From Nocardioides marmorisolisilvae (GTDB lineage: Bacteria; Actinomycetota; Actinomycetes; Propionibacteriales; Nocardioidaceae), in NCBI RefSeq assembly GCF_003725775.1, contig NZ_RJSG01000002.1:958400-1022399 (forward strand): a DNA stretch of 64,000 nucleotides, written 5' to 3'. This document shows positions 32,468 to 40,667 of the stretch, piece by piece. The number at the start of each line of letters is the position of its first letter. Position 1 is the first letter of the stretch. The position numbers and the translations under genes were made by a program. The notes beneath the pieces were generated by a model that saw nothing but the letters and a program-made list of their open reading frames with translations, did not search any database and had not been told where the DNA came from.

Positions 32468-33637
32468 CTAGTCGTCGTTCCCGTAGATGTCGCGGGAGTA
32501 GACCTTGTCCAGGACGTCGTCGAGGTTGTCCGAGCGCCGGTTGGCGATGATCACGTCGGAGCGCTTCTTGAACTCGTCGAGATCGGTGATCACCTCGGAG
32601 TTGAAGAAGACCTCTTCGGTGAAGTTCGGCTCGTAGATCACGACCTCGACACCCTTGGCCTTGATCCGCTTCATCACGCCCTGGATCGAGGAGTCCCGGA
32701 AGTTGTCCGAGCCGGCCTTCATGATCAGCCGGTAGACCCCCACGGTCTGCGGGCTGCGGCGCAGGATGTCGTCGGCGATGAAGTCCTTGCGGGTGGTGTT
32801 GGCGTCCACGATCGCGCTGATCAGGTTCTGCGGCACGTCCCGGTAGTTCGCCTGGAGCTGCTTGGTGTCCTTGGGCAGGCAGTACCCGCCGTACCCGAAG
32901 GACGGGTTGTTGTAGTGCTTGCCGACCCGCGGGTCCAGCCCGACGCCCTCGATGATCTGGCGGGTGTCGAGGCCGTGGCTCGCGGCGTAGGTGTCCAGCT
33001 CGTTGAAGTACGCCACCCGCAGGGCGAGGAACGTGTTCGCGAACAGCTTGATGGCCTCGGCCTCGGTGGAGCCGGTGAACAGCACGTCGATGTCGGTCTT
33101 GATCGCACCCTCGACCAGCAGGTTCGCGAAGGTGTGCGCCTGCTCGGTGTCGGAGCCGACGATGATCCGCGAGGGGTGCAGGTTGTCGTACAGCGCACGG
33201 CCCTCGCGCAGGAACTCGGGGGAGAAGATGATCGAGGCGCCCGGGTGCTCCTCGCGCATGCGGGCGGTGAAGCCGACCGGCACCGTGGACTTGACCACGA
33301 TCGAGGCGGTCGGCTCGATCGCGACGACGTCGGCGATGACCGCCTCCACCGAGCCGGTGTCGAAGTAGTTGGTGCGCTCGTCGTAGTTCGTCGGCGTCGC
33401 CACGATCACGAACGCCGCCCCCCGGAAAGCCTCGTTCTTGTCGAGCGTCGCGGTCAGGTTCAGCGGACGGTTCGCGAGGTAGTCCTCGAGCTCGACGTCC
33501 TCGATCGGGGACCGCTTGGCGTTGATCAGCTCGACCTTCTCCGGGATCAGGTCGAGCGCCCAGACGTCGTGGTGCTGCGCCAGGATCACGGCGTTCGAGA
33601 GGCCGACGTAACCGGTTCCGGCGATCGCAATCTTCAT
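32468..33637 (-). CDS. ugd: UDP-glucose 6-dehydrogenase (short type)
   Basis: 389 residues. It oxidises UDP-glucose to UDP-glucuronate with two NAD+. The NAD site is [18 protein letters not shown] at the N-terminus. The middle has [12 protein letters not shown] and [17 protein letters not shown], and the nucleophilic cysteine is in [15 protein letters not shown]. Length matches the E. coli Ugd subtype rather than the longer one. A TACCAT box (33645-33650) ends 7 nt before the ATG, suggesting a leaderless mRNA. Divergent from uxs, which would use its product. Confidence 0.95.
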   Translation of the reverse strand: MKIAIAGTGYVGLSNAVILAQHHDVWALDLIPEKVELINAKRSPIEDVELEDYLANRPLNLTATLDKNEAFRGAAFVIVATPTNYDERTNYFDTGSVEAVIADVVAIEPTASIVVKSTVPVGFTARMREEHPGASIIFSPEFLREGRALYDNLHPSRIIVGSDTEQAHTFANLLVEGAIKTDIDVLFTGSTEAEAIKLFANTFLALRVAYFNELDTYAASHGLDTRQIIEGVGLDPRVGKHYNNPSFGYGGYCLPKDTKQLQANYRDVPQNLISAIVDANTTRKDFIADDILRRSPQTVGVYRLIMKAGSDNFRDSSIQGVMKRIKAKGVEVVIYEPNFTEEVFFNSEVITDLDEFKKRSDVIIANRRSDNLDDVLDKVYSRDIYGNDD

Positions 33638-33654
33638 GGCGCCGATGGTATCGG

Positions 33655-33674
33655 TCCGGAATGAGTGTTCCGGA
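33655..33674. promoter_or_regulatory. Perfect 7-bp inverted repeat in the ugd/uxs divergent promoter
   Basis: TCCGGAA and TTCCGGA are separated by TGAGTG. The repeat lies just upstream of the ugd -10 box and between the two starts. It covers an alternative ATG at 33661, which argues against that ATG as the uxs start. Candidate operator for joint control of UDP-sugar synthesis; the binding protein is unknown. Confidence 0.5.
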
Positions 33675-33720
33675 CGGGTTCCGTGAACGGCGGGTGTCCG
33701 AGTCCGTTAAGTTTCGCACC

Positions 33721-34695
33721 ATGATCCCCAACCCCGTTCCCGACGTTCCGGGCCCGCCCAAGAGGGTGCTCGTCACCGGTGGAGCCGGCTTCATCGGCTC
33801 GCACCTGACCCGGCGGCTGCTGGACCAGGGACACGACGTGCTGGTGGTCGACAACTTCTACTCCAGCACCCGGGCGAACCTGTACGACCTGCACGACGAG
33901 CCGCGCTTCGAGCTGATGCGCCACGACGTCACGTTCCCGCTCTACGTCGAGGTCGACGAGATCTACCACCTGGCCTGCCCGGCGTCGCCGGTGTTCTACC
34001 AGCGCGACCCGGTGATGACGACCAAGACCTGCGTGCACGGCTCGATCAACATGCTCGGCCTGGCCAAGCGCACCGGCGCCAAGATCCTGCTCGCCTCCAC
34101 CTCCGAGGTGTACGGCGACCCGGCGGTGCACCCGCAGGAGGAGTCCTACTGGGGCAACGTCAACCCGATCGGCCTGCGCTCCTGCTACGACGAGGGCAAG
34201 CGCTGCGCCGAGACGCTGTTCTTCGACTACCACCGCCAGCACGGGCTCGGGATCAAGGTTGCCCGGATCTTCAACACCTACGGTCCGAACATGCTGCCCA
34301 ACGACGGCCGGGTGGTCTCGAACTTCATCATGCAGGCGCTGGCCGGCAAGGACATCACCGTCTTCGGCGACGGTGAGCAGACCCGGTCGTTCTGCTACGT
34401 GGACGACCTGGTCACCGGCCTCATCAGCCTGATGGAGAGCCCGCCGGAGGTCACCGGCCCGATCAACATCGGCAACCCCGGTGAGTTCACCATGCTCGAG
34501 CTCGCGGAGAAGGTCATCGCGATGACCGGCAGCTCCAGCAAGCTCGTGCACGAGCCGCTGCCGACCGACGACCCGAACCGCCGCAAGCCGAACATCGACA
34601 AGGCCATCGAGCTCCTCGGGTGGCAGCCGACGGTGGCCCTCGACGACGGCCTGAAGCCGACCGTGGAGTACTTCCGCGGAATGGTGGACGCGTGA
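33721..34695 (+). CDS. uxs: UDP-glucuronate decarboxylase (UDP-xylose synthase)
   Basis: 324 residues from the ATG at 33721. An extended SDR epimerase with [11 protein letters not shown] at the N-terminus and [31 protein letters not shown] and [20 protein letters not shown], blocks typical of UXS. It converts UDP-glucuronate to UDP-xylose, so with Ugd it makes UDP-xylose from UDP-glucose. TAAGTT (33708-33713) lies 7 nt before the ATG, again a leaderless pattern. An earlier in-frame ATG at 33661 has no ribosome-binding site. First gene of the glycan cassette on this strand. Confidence 0.92.
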   Translation: MIPNPVPDVPGPPKRVLVTGGAGFIGSHLTRRLLDQGHDVLVVDNFYSSTRANLYDLHDEPRFELMRHDVTFPLYVEVDEIYHLACPASPVFYQRDPVMTTKTCVHGSINMLGLAKRTGAKILLASTSEVYGDPAVHPQEESYWGNVNPIGLRSCYDEGKRCAETLFFDYHRQHGLGIKVARIFNTYGPNMLPNDGRVVSNFIMQALAGKDITVFGDGEQTRSFCYVDDLVTGLISLMESPPEVTGPINIGNPGEFTMLELAEKVIAMTGSSSKLVHEPLPTDDPNRRKPNIDKAIELLGWQPTVALDDGLKPTVEYFRGMVDA

Positions 34696-34774
34696 GTCCA
34701 GCGGCGGCGTTTCTTGTAACGTCCTGCCCGTCTTCCCCGCTCTGATCGACCCGATCGACAAGGTTTCCCAAGCG

Positions 34775-35860
34775 ATGCGCATCTACCTGGCCTGGCAGTA
34801 CATCACCGGGTACTCGACCTCCGGCATGCACGAGCTGGTGGCCCAGGGCCACGACGTGAAGCTGATGTTCCAGGAGGCGCTGGTCAAGCCGCCGTTCCTG
34901 GCTCCCTTCGACGACGCCGAGCTCACCAAAGGTCTGGACGCCGTCGGCTGGACCGGTCAGCCGGACGAGGACCTGCTGATCCAGCAGGTCGAGGAGTTCC
35001 AGCCCGACGTGCTGGTCGTGAACTCGTGGCACATCCCGGCGTACATGCGGCTGGCGAAGAAGTGGAAGGGCAAGGCGCTGCGCGTGGTCGTCATGGACCA
35101 CCAGTGGGACGGCACCCTGAAGCAGTGGGGGGCCCGGCTCACCCGCAACTTCTACATCCAGAAGTACTTCGACGCGGCCTGGATGCCGAGCGACCCGCAG
35201 GCCGAGTTCGCCCGGCACCTGGGCTTCAAGCAGCACCAGATCATCACCGGCCTCTACACCTGCGAGGACTCGTTCTTCACCGGTCCGCAGGAGAACCCGG
35301 CGGACGCGTTCCTGCTGGTGGGTCGGCTGGTCGACACCAAGGGCGTCGACGTCCTCGCCCCGGCGTACCGGAAGTACCGCGAGCAGTCCGAGGCCGCCGG
35401 CAAGACGCCGTGGGGCCTGACCGTGGCCGGCATCGGGCCGATGGAGGACGAGCTCAAGGCGATCCCGGGCGTGGAGATGCTCGGCTTCGTGATGCCGAAG
35501 GACCTGCCCTCCGTGATGGCGCGGACCGGCTGCATGATCCTGCCGAGCCGCTGGGAGCCCTGGGGCGTCGTGGTCCACGAGGCGATCGCGTCCGGACAGG
35601 CCGTCATCCTCACCCAGGTGTGCGGGGCGGCGTCCAAGCTCGTCAACGACGGCTACAACGGCCGGATCATCGCGGTCGGCGCTGTCGACGAGATGGTCGA
35701 GGCGATGCACTGGATCGCCAACGCGGACCCGGAGCAGCGCAAGCTGATCAGCCGGCGCAGCGCCGAGCTGGCCAAGCAGTTCACGCCGCAGTTCATGGCC
35801 GGCAACCTGGTCAGCAAGGCCGTCGAGCTGCTGCCCGAGGCGTTGGGCCAGGGGACCTGA
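34775..35860 (+). CDS. Family 4-type glycosyltransferase
   Basis: A 361-residue GT-B glycosyltransferase. The N-terminal acceptor half has SWHIPAYMRLAKKW. The C-terminal donor half starts LLVGRLVDTKGVDVLAPAY and continues LTVAGIGPMEDELKAI, then LPSRWEPWGVVVHEAIASGQAVI, the retaining GT4 E-x7-E-type region. The donor is probably a UDP-sugar, with UDP-xylose or UDP-glucuronate the obvious candidates given ugd/uxs; that is inference. It begins 79 bp after uxs, and a possible TAACGT box lies in that gap. Followed after 2 bp by a second transferase. Confidence 0.88.
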   Translation: MRIYLAWQYITGYSTSGMHELVAQGHDVKLMFQEALVKPPFLAPFDDAELTKGLDAVGWTGQPDEDLLIQQVEEFQPDVLVVNSWHIPAYMRLAKKWKGKALRVVVMDHQWDGTLKQWGARLTRNFYIQKYFDAAWMPSDPQAEFARHLGFKQHQIITGLYTCEDSFFTGPQENPADAFLLVGRLVDTKGVDVLAPAYRKYREQSEAAGKTPWGLTVAGIGPMEDELKAIPGVEMLGFVMPKDLPSVMARTGCMILPSRWEPWGVVVHEAIASGQAVILTQVCGAASKLVNDGYNGRIIAVGAVDEMVEAMHWIANADPEQRKLISRRSAELAKQFTPQFMAGNLVSKAVELLPEALGQGT

Positions 35861-35862
35861 GC

Positions 35863-36999
35863 GTGGCCGTCACCCTGATCGTCGAGCCGGACCCGAGCGG
35901 TCACCGGTTCCAGGCCGTCGCCAACGTCGCCGCCGTCGCCGGCGAGACGACCGAGGTCGTCCTGCTCACCACCGCCGAGGCGGCCGCGGGCGAGGCCTTC
36001 GACGTCTACCTCGCCGACACGAAGTTCCTCGCGGTGGAGCCGGTCTTCGACCAGCTGTACCCGCCGACCGAGGAGATCGCCCGCGCGATCGCCGACCAGG
36101 CGCGGGAGCGCGACGTCGAGACCGCCGTGCTGATGGATGCCGACAACGCCCTCAAGCGCTGGTGGCTGGTGGCCCGGCGGGAGTTCAAGGGCCTGGCCCG
36201 CAAGCCACGCATCGTGATGATGCTGACCCGCTACCCGGCGCGCATCAAGTACACCGACAAGCGGGTCATGCAGCTGCGCATCTCCAAGGGTCTGCTGGCG
36301 ATGGTCTCCCGTGCGAACGGGACCGTGCAGCACCTGTCCGGCTTCGCTGGCCGCGACGACATGTCGCACGGCTGGGTCGTACGCCGCGCGCGCGACCCCG
36401 AGATCTGCTCGGCGCACTCCCGGGACCGTGCCGCGTTGCGCGCCGAGCTCGACCTGCCCGCGGACCGGGTGCTGGTCGGCATCTTCGGCATGATCGGCCC
36501 GGACAAGCGCCCGGACCTGGTGCTCGAGGCCATCAAGGTCTCCGGGATCGACGGTGACCTCGTGCTCGCCGGCGGCGTGAAGCCCGAGGTCGTCGCCTGG
36601 CTCGACGGCCTGGACGAGGCCGACCGGGCCCGGGTGATCGTGCGCAACGGCTTCCTGAGCAACGAGGTCCTGGACAAGCACGTGGCGGCGGTCAACGCGG
36701 TGCCGATCGCCCAGGTCCACGGCGGCCCGAGCGGGATCATGGGCAAGGCCAGCGCGGCCGGCGTCCCGGTGGTCTCGGCCGGATCCGAGGTGCGCGCCCG
36801 CGAGATGGTGGCCACCGACAGCGGCGAGAACGCGGAGATGACCGCCGAAAGCATCGGCGCGGCGATCAAGCGGGTCGTGGAGCGCGACCCGGACGCTCCG
36901 CGGCGAAACACCGTGCCGCCCGCGACGGCGGAGGAGTTCTCGCGTAACCTGCTCGGTGTCGACGGGGAGGGACGTTTCGTCGGCATGTCGCGGCGTTAG
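35863..36999 (+). CDS. Second GT-B-type glycosyltransferase of the glycan cassette
   Basis: 378 residues from the GTG at 35863, with GGGGA 7-8 bp upstream. It is more divergent than its neighbour, but the C-terminal half is GT-B-like: VLVGIFGMIGPDKRPDLVLEAI, VLAGGVKPEVVAWLDGL, RVIVRNGFLSNEVLDKHVAAVN and GGPSGIMGKASAAGVPVV. The N-terminal half lacks a clear acceptor signature, has no signal peptide, and is presumably cytosolic. The specificity cannot be told. Two bases separate it from the preceding transferase, so they are co-expressed. Confidence 0.8.
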   Translation: MAVTLIVEPDPSGHRFQAVANVAAVAGETTEVVLLTTAEAAAGEAFDVYLADTKFLAVEPVFDQLYPPTEEIARAIADQARERDVETAVLMDADNALKRWWLVARREFKGLARKPRIVMMLTRYPARIKYTDKRVMQLRISKGLLAMVSRANGTVQHLSGFAGRDDMSHGWVVRRARDPEICSAHSRDRAALRAELDLPADRVLVGIFGMIGPDKRPDLVLEAIKVSGIDGDLVLAGGVKPEVVAWLDGLDEADRARVIVRNGFLSNEVLDKHVAAVNAVPIAQVHGGPSGIMGKASAAGVPVVSAGSEVRAREMVATDSGENAEMTAESIGAAIKRVVERDPDAPRRNTVPPATAEEFSRNLLGVDGEGRFVGMSRR

Positions 37000-37009
37000 C
37001 CGTGCAGGT

Positions 37010-37025
37010 GACCGTGCAAACGGTC
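37010..37025. terminator. Small hairpin after the glycosyltransferase gene
   Basis: GACCGT and ACGGTC pair around a GCAA loop, 11 bp after the stop at 36999. There is no U tract. It may be a weak terminator or attenuator ahead of the methyltransferase gene. Confidence 0.35.
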
Positions 37026-37060
37026 ATACTCGTTCCAGGAAATCGGGGGAGTTCCTTTCA

Positions 37061-37087
37061 ATGAGCATCGGAAAAGGTGTGTCGTGA
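37061..37087 (+). CDS. Possible 8-codon leader peptide ahead of the methyltransferase
   Basis: ATG AGC ATC GGA AAA GGT GTG TCG TGA encodes MSIGKGVS and its stop overlaps the GTG start of the next gene (GTGA). GGGGGAG lies about 10 bp upstream of the ATG, a better ribosome-binding site than the GTG itself has. It could serve translational coupling. It may also be chance. Confidence 0.3.
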   Translation: MSIGKGVS

Positions 37088-37767
37088 CCTCCCTGAACCC
37101 GCAGTTCCTCCTTCGGACGCCCCGCCTGCGCTCGGCCATCAAGTCGACCGTGAGCGCAGTCAACACGCCGCTGGCCAAGATGCGTGCCCGTCGTGCGTTC
37201 GCGGCTGCCCCGCGCCCGATGAAGCTCGAGATCGGCGGCCTGCTGCCGCGTGACGGCTGGGTCATCACCAACGTGAACGCGACCACCCGCAACTACCTGG
37301 ACTGCACGTCGACGTGGCCGGTCGAGGACGCGGCCGCGTCCTACATCTTCTCCGACAACGTGATCGAGCACATCCCTCTCGCCGCCGGCCGCGCGATGCT
37401 GGCCGAGGCTCACCGGGTGCTGCAGCCGGGCGGTGTCATCCGCCTGGTGACCCCGGACATCAAGAAGCACGTCGAGCTGTACCTGGCCGGGTCCGCGTCC
37501 ACGCAGACCGACGTGGCCAAGGAGTACCGGGACATGGGCCTGGTCGTGGAGCACTCCATCGACCTGATCCGGATCCCGATCGGCAGCTTCGGCCACCACG
37601 AGGGCTACGTCTACGACTTCGACGTCCTCGAGCAGGAGCTCAAGCGCGCCGGCTTCCACTCGGTCGTCCAGTGCGAGATGGGCGAGAGCGAGCACGAGGC
37701 GCTCAAGGGGATCGACTTCCGCCTGGCCCAGGAGGGCGCGCAGATCGTCGTCGAGGCGACGCGCTGA
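37084..37767 (+). CDS. SAM-dependent methyltransferase (type 11-like) of the glycan cassette
   Basis: 227 residues from the GTG at 37084. A class I methyltransferase of the kind found in polysaccharide loci: a reduced motif I (KLEIGGLLPRDGWVI), then YIFSDNVIEHIPLAAGRAMLAEAHRVLQPGGVIRLVTPDIKKHVEL. The SAM motif is not the canonical GxGxG, which is common in this subgroup. It probably methylates a sugar or lipid-linked glycan made by the preceding genes. About 40 N-terminal residues form a basic helix of unknown use. Confidence 0.82.
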   Translation: MTSLNPQFLLRTPRLRSAIKSTVSAVNTPLAKMRARRAFAAAPRPMKLEIGGLLPRDGWVITNVNATTRNYLDCTSTWPVEDAAASYIFSDNVIEHIPLAAGRAMLAEAHRVLQPGGVIRLVTPDIKKHVELYLAGSASTQTDVAKEYRDMGLVVEHSIDLIRIPIGSFGHHEGYVYDFDVLEQELKRAGFHSVVQCEMGESEHEALKGIDFRLAQEGAQIVVEATR

Positions 37768-37797
37768 GCGAAGCGACGTCCTGAGGCTCTCGAAGGG

Positions 37798-39213
37798 CTA
37801 GGGAAGTTCGACCGTGAACGTCGTGTCGCCCGGACGGGACACGACACCGGCGGTTCCACCGTGGGCTGCGGCGATCGCGCTCACCAGCGAGAGCCCGAGG
37901 CCGGCCCCACCGGACGCTCGGGTCCGGCTGGAGTCGCCACGGGTGAACCGCTCGAACGCCGCTGCGGCGATGTCCTCGGGAAGGCCCGGGCCGTCGTCGT
38001 GGACGTCGATACGGACGCCACCTGCCGGCGTCGCCTGAACGCGGACCGTCACGGTCGTCCCGGCCGGTGTGTGGTTGCGGGCGTTGTTCAGCAGGTTGGT
38101 GACGACCTGGTGCAGGCGGTCCGCGTCTCCGGTCGCCGTCACCGGCTCGTCGGGCAGGTCGAAACGCCAGTGGTGGTCCGGGGCCAGCACCCGCGCGTCC
38201 GCGACCGCTTCGAGCAGCAGCCGGGTCAGGTCGACGTCCTCGCGGACCAGCGGACGGCCGGAGTCCAGGCGCGCCAGCAGGAGCAGGTCCTCGACGAGCG
38301 CGGACATCCGGCCGGCCTCGGTCTCGACCTTGTTCAGCGCCGTGGCCAGGGCGCCCGGGTCGTCCGGCGTGCGGCGGGAGAGCTCGGCGTAGCCGTGGAT
38401 CGTGGACAGCGGCGTACGCAGCTCGTGCGAGGCGTCCGCGACGAACTGGCGCACCTGCTGCTCACTGCGGTGCCGGGCCGCGAGCGCCGAGTCGACGTGC
38501 TCGAGAAGCGTGTTGAGAGCCGCGCCCACCTGGCCGACCTCGGTGTCGGTGTCGGTGAGCCCTTCGGCGACCCGGGTGTGGATGGTGGTTTCGCCCGTGG
38601 AGAGGTTCTGGGCCGAGACCTCGCGGGCCGTCTCCGCGACGTCGTGCAGGGGCTTGAGCTGCCGGCGTACCAGCCAGGTCCCGGCCCCTCCAGCGGCGAA
38701 GACGCCGAGAAGGGTCAGCAGGGCGAACCAGGCGATCATGTTGCCGAGCGTGTGGTCGATGTCGTCGGTCGGCAGACCGAGGACGAAGACGTTCCCGTTC
38801 GGGTCGGTGGTCGACTCGATCCGGAACGTCTTGCCGGAGACCTCCGCGGACTGCGCCTTGGCGTCCGATGCCTTGTTCAGGAGTCGGCGCACCGTCGCGG
38901 CGGGCAGCTGGGTCGCGGTGTTGACCTCCTCGCCGAGGATCCCTCCGGCCGCGCTGAGGCTGTTCGCCGGCTTGATCACGATCAGGGTGCCGGGCGGCTG
39001 GCGGATGGAGACGCTGCCCGGTCCACCACCGGCCTGGAACTGGGGGCCGTTACCCCGGTGCAGCGCATCGGAGACCTTGCCGTCCAGCTGTCCGGTCAGG
39101 TAGCTGCGCATCGCGACGGTGGCGCTCGTCCCGACGAGGATGCCGACCACCGCCACCAGCGCCACCGCGGTGACGACCAGGCGGCTGGTCAGGGTGCGGG
39201 GGAAGAACCTCAC
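37798..39213 (-). CDS. phoR: PhoR-like sensor histidine kinase
   Basis: 471 residues. An N-terminal membrane helix (LVVTAVALVAVVGILVG), an extracytoplasmic domain of about 130 residues, a second helix (MIAWFALLTLLGVFAAGGAG), a HAMP region, then FVADASHELRTPLSTIHGYAELSRR with the phosphoacceptor histidine. The ATPase domain has NLLNNARNHTPAGT, DVHDDGPGLPE, FERFTRGDSSR and GGAGLGLSLVSAIAAAHGG. Overlaps the regulator gene by four bases. The regulator matches mycobacterial PhoP, so this is its PhoR-like partner; the stimulus is unknown. Confidence 0.92.
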   Translation of the reverse strand: MRFFPRTLTSRLVVTAVALVAVVGILVGTSATVAMRSYLTGQLDGKVSDALHRGNGPQFQAGGGPGSVSIRQPPGTLIVIKPANSLSAAGGILGEEVNTATQLPAATVRRLLNKASDAKAQSAEVSGKTFRIESTTDPNGNVFVLGLPTDDIDHTLGNMIAWFALLTLLGVFAAGGAGTWLVRRQLKPLHDVAETAREVSAQNLSTGETTIHTRVAEGLTDTDTEVGQVGAALNTLLEHVDSALAARHRSEQQVRQFVADASHELRTPLSTIHGYAELSRRTPDDPGALATALNKVETEAGRMSALVEDLLLLARLDSGRPLVREDVDLTRLLLEAVADARVLAPDHHWRFDLPDEPVTATGDADRLHQVVTNLLNNARNHTPAGTTVTVRVQATPAGGVRIDVHDDGPGLPEDIAAAAFERFTRGDSSRTRASGGAGLGLSLVSAIAAAHGGTAGVVSRPGDTTFTVELP

Positions 39214-39941
39214 GCCTCGACCGGCTTCAGCACGTAGCCGGCACCGCGCATCGTGTGGATCATCGGCTCCCGGCCGGCGTCCACCTTCTTGCGCAGGTAG
39301 GAGATGTACAGCTCGACCACGTTCGCCTGGCCGCCGAAGTCGTAGTTCCAGACCCGGTCGAGGATCTGGGCCTTGGACAGCACCCGCTTCGGGTTGCGCA
39401 TCAGGTACCGCAGCAGCTCGAACTCGGTGGCCGTCAGGTTGATCGCCGTACCGGCGCGGCTGACGTCGTGGCTGTCCTCGTCGAGCAGCAGGTCGCCGAC
39501 CGAGAGCACCGAGTGCTCGGCGGTCTGCTGGGCGCCCGCGCGGCGCATCAGCGCCCGGAGCCGGGCGACGACCTCCTCGAGCGAGAACGGCTTGGTCACG
39601 TAGTCGTCGCCGCCGGCGGTCAGCCCGGCGACCCGGTCCTCGATGGCGTCGCGCGCGGTCAGGAACAGCACCGGCACGTCGGCGGAGTCAGCCCGCAGGC
39701 GCCGCAGCACCTCCATGCCGTCGAAGTCGGGCAGCATCATGTCCAGCACGACCGCGTCGGGGGAGAACTTCCGGGCCGCTGCCACGGCCTTGGACCCGTT
39801 CAGCGCGACCTCGACGTCCCAGCCCTCGTAGCGCAGCGCCATCCGCAGCAGCTCGGCGATGTTCGGCTCGTCGTCGACCACCAGCACCCGCAGCGGGGTG
39901 CCGTCGATCCGGGTGAGCTCGGGTCCACGTGCAGCAGTCAT
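39210..39941 (-). CDS. phoP: PhoP-like OmpR-family response regulator
   Basis: 243 residues from the ATG at 39941. The receiver has VLVVDDEPNIAELL, phosphoacceptor in DAVVLDMMLPDFDGMEV, and LTARDAIEDRVAGLTAGGDDYVTKPFSLEEVVARLR. The winged helix includes LTATEFELLRYLMRNPKRVLSKAQILDRVWNYDFGG and VVELYISYLRKKVD. Its resemblance to M. tuberculosis PhoP is strong. Upstream on its own strand, TCACAGG-N4-TCACAGC (40002-39985) matches the published PhoP box and overlaps the likely -35, so it probably activates itself. The longer in-frame upstream sequence runs through this promoter and is not coding. Confidence 0.93.
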   Translation of the reverse strand: MTAARGPELTRIDGTPLRVLVVDDEPNIAELLRMALRYEGWDVEVALNGSKAVAAARKFSPDAVVLDMMLPDFDGMEVLRRLRADSADVPVLFLTARDAIEDRVAGLTAGGDDYVTKPFSLEEVVARLRALMRRAGAQQTAEHSVLSVGDLLLDEDSHDVSRAGTAINLTATEFELLRYLMRNPKRVLSKAQILDRVWNYDFGGQANVVELYISYLRKKVDAGREPMIHTMRGAGYVLKPVEA

Positions 39942-39984
39942 GAAGGAAGCGTGACGCACCTGTGCAGCCTTTATCCATGGGTTC

Positions 39985-40002
39985 GCTGTGAGAAACCTGT
40001 GA
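39985..40002 (-). promoter_or_regulatory. PhoP box in the phoPR promoter
   Basis: Read on the minus strand: TCACAGG-TTTC-TCACAGC, two seven-base direct repeats with a four-base spacer. This fits the known mycobacterial consensus TCACAGC-N4-TCACAGC with one mismatch. It lies about 12 bp upstream of a possible -10 (TAAAGG, 39973-39968), the position expected of an activator site. Confidence 0.75.
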
Positions 40003-40051
40003 ACGCGGGGCACGCTGCGATGTCCGGTTCCGGCCACTTTCCTGGGCCGAA

Positions 40052-40069
40052 TCACAGGTCTCTGACAGG
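40052..40069 (+). promoter_or_regulatory. Second PhoP box, facing the divergent gene at 40091
   Basis: TCACAGG-TCTC-TGACAGG on the plus strand has the same 7-4-7 spacing, and TGGC after a further four bases could be a third half-site. It ends 21 bp before the start at 40091, making that gene a probable PhoP target. Confidence 0.65.
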
Positions 40070-40090
40070 TTTGTGGCGCACCCTGGACCC

Positions 40091-40546
40091 ATGGCAGACA
40101 ACGACGACCCGACGACCGGGCCGACCGAGGGGGACGCTGCCGCCGCTCCCGCCGAGGCGACCGCCGAGCAGACCGCGGTCGCGAGCGAGGCCGCTCCTGC
40201 GGCTCCGGCTGCGGCTCCAGCAGGACCCAAGTTCACCGACCGTGTCTGGAACTTCCGCGCGATGGTCGCGGTCGCCCTGGCCGCGCTGCTCCTGGGTGGC
40301 GGCGTGGGTGCGGCGATCACGGCGGTCAGCCACGACGACGGCCCGGACCGTCGTCCCGGCTTCGCGCGCTTCGGCGACGGCCCTCCCGGGTTCCCCGGTG
40401 GACCCGGTCGTGGTTTCGACCAGCAGCAGCGCCAGCAGTTCCGCCAGGACCTCAAGGACATGCGAAAGCGCATGAAGCAGCGCATGCAGGAGAACGGTCC
40501 CCAGACCCCGGCGCCGCCGACGCCGTCCCCGACCAAGAGCAGCTGA
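40091..40546 (+). CDS. Small single-pass membrane protein, likely PhoP-controlled
   Basis: 151 residues from the ATG at 40091. The first 60 residues are an Ala/Glu/Asp/Pro-rich cytoplasmic tail. One membrane helix follows (AMVAVALAALLLGGGVGAAITAV), then an outside domain rich in Gly, Pro, Phe and Arg, a Gln/Lys/Met-rich helix (QQQRQQFRQDLKDMRKRMKQ) and a Pro/Thr tail. No known domain is recognised. The divergent position relative to phoPR and a PhoP box suggest an envelope-stress or regulatory accessory protein. That role is inference. Confidence 0.75.
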   Translation: MADNDDPTTGPTEGDAAAAPAEATAEQTAVASEAAPAAPAAAPAGPKFTDRVWNFRAMVAVALAALLLGGGVGAAITAVSHDDGPDRRPGFARFGDGPPGFPGGPGRGFDQQQRQQFRQDLKDMRKRMKQRMQENGPQTPAPPTPSPTKSS

Positions 40547-40562
40547 GCGCTGCGCCTCGCCC

Positions 40563-40644
40563 GGACCAGCTCATCCCCCCAGGGCTGGTCCCGGTCGACG
40601 GGCCCGCACCCGCCCTCACGTCGGCGATTGGTGCGGGCCCGTCG
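40563..40644 (+). terminator. Two successive hairpins before hrpA
   Basis: An 8-bp stem GGACCAGC/GCTGGTCC (40563-40570 with 40584-40591) is followed by a perfect 15-bp stem CGACGGGCCCGCACC/GGTGCGGGCCCGTCG (40596-40610 with 40630-40644, 19-nt loop). They fill the 120 bp between the stop at 40546 and hrpA at 40668. No strong U tract follows. They probably terminate the upstream transcript, or structure the hrpA leader if read through. Confidence 0.6.
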
Positions 40645-40667
40645 CTGTTGGAGAGACTGGGTCCGTT

